From: Baylisascaris procyonis
Taxonomy: Eukaryota > Nematoda > Chromadorea > Rhabditida > Ascarididae
Length of the DNA: 64,000 bases
Direction of reading: 5' to 3'
NCBI GenBank assembly: GCA_037389465.1
Contig: JAZARR010000193.1
Location: forward strand, 2,947,501-3,011,500
Positions 52,456-64,000 of the stretch are shown here, one piece after another (position 1 is the first letter of the stretch; each line of letters starts with the position of its first letter). The notes beneath the pieces are model-generated. The model was not told the DNA's origin. It was given only the letters and a program-made list of their open reading frames with translations, and ran no database searches. Both the position numbers and the translations under genes were made by a program.

Positions 52456-55400
52456 CTTGCATAAGCACTTATGCATTGGCATATTTTTGGCCTCATTCGC
52501 CCGCTTGTGTGACAAAAAAATCGACTTTCAGGCCGCTCGGACTTCCTAGCATTTTCACTTCCATAAATTCGGTCCAAACGAATGAATCAATCCACAAAAA
52601 ATTTACGAGGTTGTACCAGGATACAAATATAAGTCAAATTTCAGTCCTTGCTAGTTTAGATCATCGTGCTAGTATAAAACATAGACAGGGAGAAATAATG
52701 AATTGGTGATTCACATAAAATTACAAGAAAAATTGACTTACAAATCGAAAAAAAAAACACTGCAACTTGTAAAGACCGTCGAACGATTTGCTTAGAATTG
52801 TTACATTCAGCGATCTCATATTTATCAAAGTACTTTTTTATGTTGATAAATAATGAGGTAGATTTACATATGCATATATTTTATGCATCTATGAGATATA
52901 TAATTTTCTTCTATATTTTTTCTATATTTCAAGGTTAATTTTTTATGTTAATTGAAAATTTTTATACTATATTTTGTTTTGATTAGACTTTTTTTTTCTA
53001 TATTTCTATGTTAAAATATACTTCTATATTTTCTATATTTCCATATTTGATTCAAAAAAAAAAAAAAAATGATTTGTGGTAATTGAAAAAGAAATCAAGC
53101 ATAAGTAGTCTTGCACAATCAAGAATTGCATTGTTCAAATTATTACAATCATTTGCAATTAGTAATTGCTTCTATTATTCAAATCAATTGCTTAATTGCT
53201 GTTAATTGCAATAAGAAGATGCAGTAAATGCAATTGTTCAAATGCTTATCGTTTATTGCAGTCATAATCTGCCCAGTTCGTTTTGATGAGAATATATATC
53301 GCATAAAAATAGCGGTATTTATTTGAAAAAAAAAGATTGAAAATTTGAATAAAATGATCAATTTTCTGAAAAAAATTTAAACCATTTTTTATTCATGAAA
53401 ACAAATGACAATGCAAAAAATCGAATTTCTTCGCAGTAATGTGCATAATAATTAAATCATAATTGTCTATAGTAATTAAATTATATATGGTTAAAAAATT
53501 GCCAAAGAATATAACGATCAAAATTGCAGTATTCATTCGAAATAATGAAGAAATAAATCAAAGAAAAAGCACAAAATGTGTCTTTGGTAGCTCGCTCGCT
53601 CAATTAATAAATTTTATAAACTACCAATATATAACAAAATTTTTGCAATGAAGTATTTATCCTCTAACTAATCTAACAATTTTCATCCAGGTCTTTCAAA
53701 GAGTTCGTCTCGTTTACACCTCGACCGATATCTGATCGACTGGAGGGACAAACAAATTCTTAGCTGTTCTTAAATTACTTTAGCTAAATTATACTTTAGG
53801 TGGTTCAGTTTGAATATTGCTAGAGAGGATCACCCAGTAAATCAACTATAGCAGCCAAATTTCGCAGTTCTAGCTTCAGTGATTTCCAAAATTACAACCA
53901 TCGGAGAGGAGATAACAAAACATTGAGCGACGACAATGCGCTTTGCAAATAAAAATTTACAAAGGCGCATGCCTAAGATCCTTCAGAAAGTGCTGAAATT
54001 TTCCACCCTAGTACTTTAGATTTTGATATTTCATCGAAAAAGTTGAACGCAAAGAAATTAGCAAACGTAATAAATGAAGAGAATATTTAGAGAAAAAACG
54101 ATTACGTGAGAAATAGTTCGTAGCAATGGATACATTATTGAACATCTCACTAAACTCAAATCTCACCTTCTGAGCTTTTTTAATCGAATCATTGAATTTA
54201 AATCATCATTTAAAATTTTTAAAACTAGCATATTTTATGAGAAAAAAACGAAACAAATAAAATCACCTATTGATACAAATTTATGTTCTTATCCATTCTA
54301 ATTAATCAAACAAAACGAAAGAAATAGTTGGCGCCCAATATCTCAAATCGTAATTAAACGATATGAGGAAAAACCTTCAAAACATTTATCAACATATCCT
54401 CTTAGTCTCGTTCAGCAATACTCTTTGTGCATTACATCAAGAATGATTAAATATGAAATGAAGGTGCTCATTGGTGCAAATGCAATCAAAGTAAATTGCG
54501 TTCTTCAAATGAAATGATATATAAGAGATCAATGAAAGTGCAATTCACTATGTCTGATTTGTCGTAGTCATTCAATATCCCCTAATCCAACAAGATAAAT
54601 CGATTTTCACTTTTACGTATATTTATCGATTATTGCAATTATCACTATGATTATCACTATTTTCACTAAAATTTTATTATTTTATTTCATTCATAAATTT
54701 GAAAAATTTATTAGTAATGCATAAATTGATGCGTATAAATTTGCAATCTTTGTGCAAATGAATTTATGCGAATTAATTGTAAGAAAGCTAAACTGTTAGT
54801 ATGCACAGAATTCAATACAGGCGCATAACGATATACAAAAAATTGTGTAAATGAGAAGAGAAAAAAAAACAAACTTTTCTACTGAAATGAATGTTGATGA
54901 AAAACTTTAAAAAATATGTCAATAGAAATTAAAGCACATATCTGATATATCGAGTACTGAAATTTTTATATTATTAATAAATTATGAAAATCGGCGGAAT
55001 TTGAATGATAAATGGATCTGAAATTTGAAATAATGAAATTGAAATCATTATGAAATTATTTTTTATAAGAAACTCTAAATTTTTTTCACAATCCTCTATA
55101 AGGAAAATCTTATTGGAAATTAAAAGTTTTAAATTCGAAGAGAGCAAGAAGAGCAAGAAGATGTGCATATTGAATTGATGCACTGATTGATATAATGCAT
55201 TCATGTGCTCTATTGACCACAAACCTACTTCAAAGAACTAAGGCTGTGCTCCGCCTTGCGCATGGAACACACAAATATGGCCACAAAAATTAACTCCCTA
55301 TTCTTCACACATATGAGTCTATTGCAGCCATTCTTTAATATATCACAATATCACTTGACACAATTCATTTTTCACTTGTAACACTTTTCATTGAAGAACT

Positions 55401-58297
55401 AAGTCAAAAATCAAAAAGTTCAACGATTTTCGACCCATTTCTATAATATATGTAAAAATATATTTACAAATAATATAAAATGAAAATCGATAAATTTTTT
55501 TACCTATTGCAGCATAAAATCAAACATCTTAAATCTCTATTGTAGAAATAGAGCAACAAACTGCTTACGAACGACGATTTTTAGCGCTCTAATCGAATAT
55601 TTGCACTCTATATAGTGAATCGTCTTGAAAAGCCGTATTTGTGAAGTTGTTAGTACCGTGTACGTCGAATAAAAGAATAGCAAAATTTGATTAGTGTTTC
55701 GCAAAAGAGTCTCGTCAACAAGGAAAAGATTACTTCAAATATTTTTTATAGTTTTGCTCATATTGACAGAAACGCTGTCAATATCGAGTAAAATATTAAT
55801 TTTTTAATTTTTAATTTAGCGCATTACTATTATTATAGAATAAAATCTATTGCCATTAGCTATCAACTTGAAAGATGACGATATAATATAATCGCGGTCG
55901 CTTCAACCTTCTCCCCTCCATTCACTCCACTTCTTCTTTATGTTTCTCTCACTTCTAAGGCTGGTAATCTAAAGTGATAATTATATGACCTCAATCCTAT
56001 AGAAATCTGCTAGGTCTGAAATGACCGAAATTCACCAAACGAATATATGTAACATCTCGTTATCGGCATGATATGTTCAGCATTTTATATGCGACCTTAT
56101 ATGGAAAAATATTTTTGAATTATCCCATCGTGCAATCCCCTCATTGATTGACGATCATCATTTAATATACAGATTTCTATTCATTACTCGTATTGCGCGA
56201 TTCATGTTTGAAAAAGACTTTCATAGCGCATTCTGCATAGTTAAAAAGTGGCATTCTCTGCTCCAAAGAGTCAAAACAAATTTGCGTAATTTGCGTAATT
56301 TTTGAGTTTGAGCCTGAGGTTAAGCTGAGATTTAGTTGTGGTCCTAGGCACAGAGAGTGAGAACTTCTTTAGACTAATGGAGTTTGAAGCCGCCGAAATT
56401 CACCGGCTGTCAACAAAGTTTGATAGCGCTTCTCTTTTCCTACCCTCCTCATTAAATTTACGATTTTATTTTGCAAATATTTGTCTTATCGCTATATTAT
56501 TTGCATGATATAAAATTCCTCAGATGATTTCCTCGAAGAATCTCTTTTTGCTTAGTCGAAAAAAATTTGAATACTGCGCATTGAGTGGAGAGAAACAATT
56601 TATCAGTGAGTTGTTTACGCAACTTTAGGATGGCCGACTTAAGCTGTTCGGCACGATCGCTTTTTCCGATATCCTTCTTTTTGCAGCTCGCATACTCCTA
56701 AACTAGACGTATCCCTTAATAAATAATCGCAAAATGCTACTTTATTGTTACCGATGAAGAATACTTCTAATATAGATCAAATACCATTAAAAGACGATAG
56801 AAGATTTACCGATGCTCTAATTAGTGGACAGTCGAAGTTCTATATACAAATTACACTGGAAGTTAGCTTTCAGAAAATGCTGAATTTTTCTTAGTTTATT
56901 TATATATTCTGAATATTCACTACATTTATTGTTTGAAAATTAATTGTCATTAATGCAGCCGTTATTGCGCTGTTCATCATGATACTTCAAGTTTTGAGGC
57001 CTCTTGAATATTCTTGGGAAGTGCCTCGAACTTTAAGGTTCGGGCTCGAGATCAGGATAGAAAATTTTATCAAAACTCAAAGATTTATGGATAGAAATAG
57101 ATCTACGGAAACTTTATATCATTAATCAAGAATATTTCTCTTTATTATCATAAATGTTTGCTTTTCTTGTCTTGGAAGCATAGATGTGGTGGTTACTAAA
57201 ATCTTCTTTATTTCAACGACGGCTTTGCATGAAAAGCTTCATTTGTGCAAAAAAAGAAAAGATCTGCTGAGTGCGCTGTTGCCGGAAATAATTAAATTCA
57301 CTGTATCGCCAAATTCAATCGTACATCTTTCATTAATTTGCACTTTTGCAAGAAAATACTGAAGCTGCTTTGCAAAAAAAGTAAAGTTAGCTTCCATGAG
57401 AACTTTTATTTATTTCGTATAATTTATACGATAGCATAGAATGGTTTTGATCTTTTTTTTGCACGAGAGAGATTTCTTTAAGAATTGAGCAATCATCAAT
57501 CTTCAACTTTAAATGACATCATTTTAATCAGCTCTATTTTCGCTCATTTTTCATAAACGACGATAGAATGTTGTAAATAAATTCATATTTTCATATTTAT
57601 TTGATGTGCTGATCTCCTTTTTGACTCTGACATATAAAATGTCATAAAAAAATACGACTGAATAGCGTGTTATTTGCTGCTGCAAAGACAACGATAATGA
57701 ATAAAGCAACTAATAACTTTGTACATTAAAATGGACCAAAACTATTCAAGTCAACAGCTAAAATAAATCAAAACTCTCGTCGTATATGAAATGTGTAGTC
57801 AAATTTCGCATAATTCACACTTTTTTGATTAATTGACGATTATGGAAATGCAACGAGGATAAAAGATAGAAAGTATGAGGGAAAAATCAACGATAGATTA
57901 ATATTTCGAGAAAGAAGCTAATATGCGAAGGAATGTAAGGTAGACGTGGGAGTAAGAGGAAGCCGACTTCACCAATATTCGACTGAAAATGAGACGAGCA
58001 ACGGGCCTAGGCAATTTTGATCAACAAAAAACCAATTTGCACTTAGTGGGATCGCCTTTCTAAGTCGGTCAAGCGAAGCAATTTGTTTAACGCTTAGCGA
58101 GCAGCTCCTTAAAAGTTTTTTTTTGCTGCAATAGAGATTCTATTTTGTGAATCGTTAATATTGAGATGATATTTGCATCTAAATTTCCGTATTAAATATG
58201 TCAACTCGAAAATGCAAATACGTTACAATCTACGAACTATTTGATGAACAATTTCATCTTCATATACTTGTTATAGAAAATAAATTGATTGCCGCAA

Positions 58298-58365
58298 GAA
58301 GCACATGTACTCGAAACCATTAGAATGCCGATGTAGCGTTTTACCGATTGAGCCAATTGGTCACC
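58298..58365 (-). other. tRNA-like relic
   Basis: On the minus strand GACCAATTGGCTCAATCGG continues into GTAAAACGC, like a tRNA 5' half with an A-box. About 30 bases on, GGTTTCGAG resembles a damaged B-box. The acceptor and anticodon stems do not pair well, so I read it as a pseudogene or a SINE head. Confidence 0.35.
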
Positions 58366-60981
58366 TCTGATCCACATTCTATCTCTAATGCCACACATCA
58401 TAAATGTTTGATTTCTAAGTTACTATACGCGAACGTAGTTCATAAATAAATATTTCATTTGCTTCCTCATGTTTGGCTTTACAATCATCACAAATTTAGC
58501 AAGAGAAATTTGCGATTAATTCCACAAAGTATAATGAGCAATTAGTAGCATTGACCTGCAATCTTTGTTCACTGTTCTAATTATGGATTGTGGATTCTTT
58601 CCTGCACTATACTCTTTGTGAATTTATCAATGACAAGCCAACAGTGAACAAATACTTCGAAAACTGAAAAGATTGAAAGAGTAGTATGCTTTCATATTAT
58701 TCGCTTGACCGACTAATTTTATAAATTATCAACAAGTAACGAAATATACGGAAAAGACCATCACCTTTGAAATTATCAAATTTTCCTATGCGAAAAAAAA
58801 ATTTCACAAGCAATTTTTTTGTGAAATTTCACAAAATTACAACAACCCCTCACCTCTATACTTATGCTCATGTTTACTTCTAGTTTGTAGTTTTAACTGG
58901 GAAAAAACTGAAACAAGAATTGCAAAATTTCATGAATGCAATGTGCATCATCGCTTCACTTTTTATTTTATTCTAATTTCGGAAAGAATTGATAGAATCG
59001 AAAGATGGAAAAAGTTGTACGCGTTATGCACAATCAGTTTCTCAGTAGGTTTACCAAAAAAAGCATTTTTTTTTAGAACGTTTGCCTAAGTGATAGGAAT
59101 ATGTTGAAAACAGTATTGCGAAAATTGTTGAAAAATATTATTTCATATGCTTATTGTTTTGGTAACTTATGAAACTTATCAGAGGGGTAGTATACAGAGG
59201 TGCAACTCTATTAAATCATCTACTCGAGAGCGCAACTTTGAAAATGCACATAGAATTCCAGTCGTTATTATGGAAATTCAATAATTGATAGCGCAGTATG
59301 CAATCGAAGTTGAACGTTTATAAAAGAGATATTTTTAAAAAAAGACTTCAAAATAGAGCCACAACGAGAAGAAAAATAAAATCATTTATGCTGTCAAGTG
59401 CTTCTACAAGGAAGAAGAAAAATTGTTTGGAAATGAGCACTGATTGCCAATATTTCTTCGCTCATCTTTTTCAGTTTATTTCCATCGTTTCTCTTCTCTC
59501 CTCAGCGAAATTTTGTGGGAAAACGGAGGAATAAATGGAGTAACTCTGCAATTTCGATTCTGGAATTCTCGAATTCTGGCGCATTGGTGAAATTTCAATT
59601 CGAAAATTTCAAGTGCATTCGAACTCCGGCTCCTTTCTGTGATCTCGGAAGCAGCAATCAACATTCGCTGTTTTCTTCATCTTATTTACTAGCATAACTC
59701 CTTTCTCTTCTCTCTTCCAATATTAAAATCCTCTCATTTCAGGCTAAACAATGAAAAGTATCAAAGCAACAGCAAAAAAGCTACAAATTTGTACTTTTTT
59801 AAACTTGAAAATCACATCGGACAACTCTTATTGATTTCAAGTTCCGGAACTTCGAGATATGATCGTCTTGCTAAATGATAACACACTGAGATAGGAATAA
59901 CAACACAATAACAATTACGATGAGAGTATAGACAAAGGAAGAAAATATGCTACCTTTAATAAACGACTTAATTATTCGATACCATTGCGGAATACTTACA
60001 AACAACAACTTCATATAAGGTCTCAAATGTTTGGATAATTGAGATATTAGGAAAATTTGTGACAATGATAAATTCAACTCTACTTTTTTAATTAGATTTG
60101 CTTATTTTAATGCGTTTTTTCTTCAACATAAAGATAGAAGTATTACAATATTTTTCGGAATATTCCTCGAAGATATGAATGAAAAAACGAAAAAAAAAAT
60201 TCTCAAAATGTCTACACGAAAAAAATGGACCTCCACAAAAAAAATCATCCTATTCAATAAGAATATTTTTATAAGAATTTCATTACTACTGATCATTTCA
60301 TAAATATTACATTTTGGTATGATAGCGTATTCAACGTTTACGTAAGCATCAAGTCGAATGCTGCGATATTTTTCAATATGCTTGGCAATAAAAAAAAATA
60401 ATAATAAAATAAAAATTAGGTCGTTACATTCAATAGACGGAAAGTCGACTTTTTTTTTGATATTGTATCCTTAGAATTAACACACTTCCAAAATACTTCG
60501 AAATATCACAGATACCAATAATTACAATTCATCTATGCAATCGGTATAAGTTTATTATGAGCCAAAATTTCAGGTCATGGAGTAGATCAACAAAATAAAC
60601 AGAAACAAGTAAATTAACATGAAATGGATTAACAAATCAAAATATACACATAATGGATGATGGTGGGGATCTTTTCGGTATGGAAATGGAGGAAGTGGAA
60701 GGAAGGAAGTGAAGAAGCAAGAGGAAATTGCCATTCACATCTGTCGCAAACCGCTAACGAACATCTTTTTCGCTTTGAAGATATAAAATATAAAAAGATT
60801 AGAAAAATTCATAAAACATGCTCTTTTCTTCCTGCCGTTTTAATCGTTACGTAATCATCGAAGTGAACGTACCGAAAACATGCCTCATAAAAATGCTGTC
60901 GGGCAAAAATCGATCAATTGAAAAAAATGGGACAGATTTACTTAGTGGCCAAGCTGCATCAGGAAAAATGGCATTTTTTCC

Positions 60982-61083
<102 letters not shown>

Positions 61084-62482
61084 GTGATAGAGTTTGTTCC
61101 CAATTTTAAAATTGATATGCAGATTAGGCATAACTACCTTAGCTTGATGCTCACCTTGTTCGATTGTTCTTTCGATCGTTAGGAAAGTCGTCTCTTGAAA
61201 ATATCCAAAAAAAAAAATGAAGTGGCCAATGTATTTCAAGGAAGAGCAAATCCCTACGTATTCAACGAAAATCGAACATAGGGAGTTTCGAGTTGAAGAA
61301 CAAAATTCAAGCAAAAAAAAACAACACAATAAAAGGAATAAAATATTGTGCAAAATCGAACATTTAATTTAAAATATTGTGCAAACATTTTTATACAATA
61401 TGATTTCGAATTTTCGAATATATTTTATTGCTTGTGCATAATTGATTTTAAAAGAAAACTATATCGAAAAAAAAAGAAATCTGCTCGCCTTCTTCAATTT
61501 TTCTATAATAAATTACCAGCAATATCTTAATATTAAACAAAAAGGTTTGAAATATTCTCGCCTTCATAAATATTCATTTTGGGGGGAATGGCAAACTTGA
61601 ACTGAGCGCCGCAGAAAATTTTTTTTGGCAATCAAATTTACAAGCGCATTTGCTCAATGACGCAATACCATAACCGCCCACCAAATGGTTTTGAATTAAA
61701 TTGTTATCGCAAAGAAGTAGTGCAATTATCTCATAACCCCCTCCCCCCTCTCGTTAATCGTGGATGTGCATCGTGTTTCCAAAGTTCAGTAACCTAATAT
61801 TCTCGAAGCTTTTAACACTGACTTTATTATAGCACATATTTGAAGAACATAAAACACAACAAGTGCTTTTTAGATACAGAATCCATTCTCAGCTATTTTT
61901 TTAAATTCTAAAATCATATGTCTAAGACATGAATTTCCTGCAGTTTTTTTCTTCTGAGCGTTTCCTACTTTTATTCCCTCGCATTTTACCTTTTCAGCGG
62001 TTACTTTTACAATACCCCTTCCATATTAATCATTTTTTTTAATAATTCAAACGAAATAGCCGAATGGTTGTCTTGTTACTCGTTCACTGAGATCTCGACC
62101 ACTCTCAACGTTGACTTACAAGTTCTCGACACCTCTGAAAATTTAAATCTTTAAATTTTTCCTTAAAGAAAAGTTTATGAATGAAAAAAATATTTCAACT
62201 TGAATGATTCATCGCTATTATATAGTAATTACTATCAAGAATAACCCGGCATTATAGTCTCTAGAAATCTGTTAAGCAAATGAAAGTGTAGAGAAAAGGA
62301 ATAGTAATTTGTATGAATATATGAAAGAGATGATTCAATATCAAGACAATCAATTCAAAAAAAAACTTCAATTTCTTTTGGGCTCATTACATCAAAATTG
62401 TAGTTTTAAATCAAAAACTATTCGATATGCTCATATTATGAATCTGAACGAGTGAAATCTTAAACGAATCAGGTTAAACAAA

Positions 62483-64000
62483 TCAAAATATAATATAATA
62501 TAGTTCTAACTCATTAAGATGATGATCGTGCGCTTTTTCAAGCTCCACAACTTCGTCGCCTTCATGTTTTTCCTCAGATTCAGGATAAGTTCCGCCCAAA
62601 ATCTCAGGTGAAAGTATCTAAAATATATCATAGAAGTGATCACTGCATACTTTTTATTCTTGCTAAATAAATCGTTCTCTCGCATTACAGCAGTTAAATA
62701 ACGAATCGTTAGCAAATTTAATGGGAACTCAGTGAAAAGTTCTCACGTGAAAAGTGGCAATTCTCATGCGAGAATGTTTTTATTTGAAGAAAAGCTGAAT
62801 TTGAGTGCCTAAACGGAGTTAAAGACTCTTGTTGCCTCTTGCTTCAAAGTTTATTTCCTCAATTCTAGAAGAGAAAAACATTATTAGTAGAACTTTATAA
62901 GATGAAGTGCAAAATCCAAAGATATTCTGGAGTTAATCAGTCAATCAGCTTCTGTAGTGAAATAGCCCTCTTAGCATATTCGACAACAGCAATTCGCCGA
63001 ATTTGTATTCCTTATTTAACTACAATCTTCTATTTGCATAATTGATGTGTGCATGAGGCACTTTCGTAGCTAACGAAAAAATCTTGTTTGGTAAAGCGAG
63101 GAAGTGACATCACCTCGACGACCATGTGATCATGACTCCATAATCGAGGTGAAAGTACATGTGGACTGAGGACGAACACACCAAGCGTTTCATCCGAAAG
63201 AACGTAAGGTGCAAGAAATTCTGCAAATTCACATTTCTAACATCCCTAATATCTCTTCATTTTACTTCACTACTAATGTCTAGTAGTTGAAATGAATTCA
63301 TTTGCGTTTATTCATTAAACAGTTCCAATTCACGATCCAGAAATTCATGAGTCTAAAGGAATCTTCCGTCATGAATTTAATTGCACTGAACAATTTCACG
63401 ATGAAATAAGGCATTGAAATCTTTTGCTTCATTGCATAAATATCGCCTCGTTAAGCATCATCTGATGCTCAAAAATACTTTCTCAGCCCCTTACTTTTGG
63501 CGACTCATAAAGTCTTAGTTTACTTCTTTCATTTCCAATCATCAAATATTGTATTCTCTGTGGGGCACATTCGATGCTCGCTAAGGGATGTGAATAACTC
63601 AACTATTTCACCAGACGTTTCTCAGGTGGATAGGTGATTTTTCACTGGGCTCCCTGAACGATTTTAATGAAACGATCAATCGTTAGCTAAGTTTGTGATC
63701 ACTTTAAACGATATAGTCATTTCTTGGCCAATATCATGAATGGATTAAAATATAAGAATCAACGCTTTACACATTTAATTAATGAAATATTTCTTAAAGA
63801 TATACTTCATAGTAGGGATGTTCGAATCTCTGAAAGCGATTGAAACCTTATGCTATACTCATTGCAATAATGAAATACCTGGACTAAGAACGTAGAAGAC
63901 CAACAATTCGGGACTGATAATACGAGGTTCAATAAAACGTGGCGTTAACACTTCAGCGATCAACGCTTCCGGTGAAAGGACATGGGCGACGAGTGCACGT
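62483..64000 (-). CDS. MLT-10-like moulting protein, 3' end (gene continues off the window)
   Basis: Three exons, in coding order: 64000-63879 (open at the window edge), 63220-63114, 62617-62483. Phases close (1, then 0) and give 120 residues plus a stop. The repeated hydrophobic/proline pattern is diagnostic of the nematode MLT-10/DUF644 family: VLSPEALIAEVLTPRFIEPR, ISPELLVFYVLSP, FLAPYVLSDETLGVFVLSP, HVLSPRLWSHDHMVVE, then ILSPEILGG. In C. elegans MLT-10 is made in the epidermis and needed for shedding the old cuticle at moults. The last exon ends in an acidic and His-containing tail (EEKHEGDEVVELEKAHDHH) and TGA. A gttaga at that tail could instead be a donor, so the true C-terminus may differ. 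The N-terminal part, including any signal peptide, lies beyond position 64000. Confidence 0.88.

Overview
The window is nuclear DNA of a nematode. It is AT-rich, has long intergenic gaps, and its genes are split into many short exons with gt...ag introns ending in tttcag or tttttag. Three of the four genes belong to nematode-specific or nematode-expanded groups or are read with standard nematode splice signals: a seven-transmembrane chemoreceptor of the SRA/SRAB/SRE type, an F-box protein and a MLT-10-like moulting protein. The fourth is a proteasome activator PA200 (PSME4). The long introns and low GC would suit a parasitic clade III (spirurid/filarial) worm, but that placement is inference only. 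All exon models were made by hand, by matching splice sites, reading phase and protein similarity.

Layout. 1-6376: intergenic, with an ORF-poor, locally GC-richer patch near 1.4-2.2 kb, a TATA-type promoter with an orphan first exon near 4.05-4.12 kb, and a second, diverged copy of the chemoreceptor's first exon at 5479-5574. 6377-11517 (+): an eight-exon chemoreceptor gene, 395 aa, with every phase closing. 12344-41985 (-): the PA200/PSME4 gene, at least 43 exons over about 30 kb, convergent with the receptor gene. It runs from an N-terminal exon matching the start of human PA200 to a C-terminus ending Tyr-Tyr-Val. 42.0-47.0 kb: intergenic, with a dead non-LTR retrotransposon reverse transcriptase (43.08-44.03 kb, minus) and an unclassified 77-codon reading frame at 44.7 kb. 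47073-50792 (-): a seven-exon F-box gene, 382 aa. 50.8-62.5 kb: a gene desert with microsatellites and tRNA-like relics. 62483-64000 (-): the last three exons of a MLT-10-like gene that continues beyond the window edge.

Functionally the four genes are independent, as expected for a metazoan chromosome. PA200 caps the 20S proteasome, and the F-box protein probably selects substrates for an SCF ubiquitin ligase, so two neighbouring same-strand genes are both linked to protein turnover; nothing in the sequence shows they are co-regulated. The receptor would act in the membrane of sensory neurons, and the MLT-10-like protein in the moulting epidermis/cuticle. I see no bacterial operon, CRISPR array, prophage or organelle insertion. 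The most unusual items are the duplicated receptor first exon, the Ser/Glu-rich insertion in PA200, a 38-nt microexon and a possible GC-AG intron in PA200, and the unclassified reading frame at 44.7 kb.
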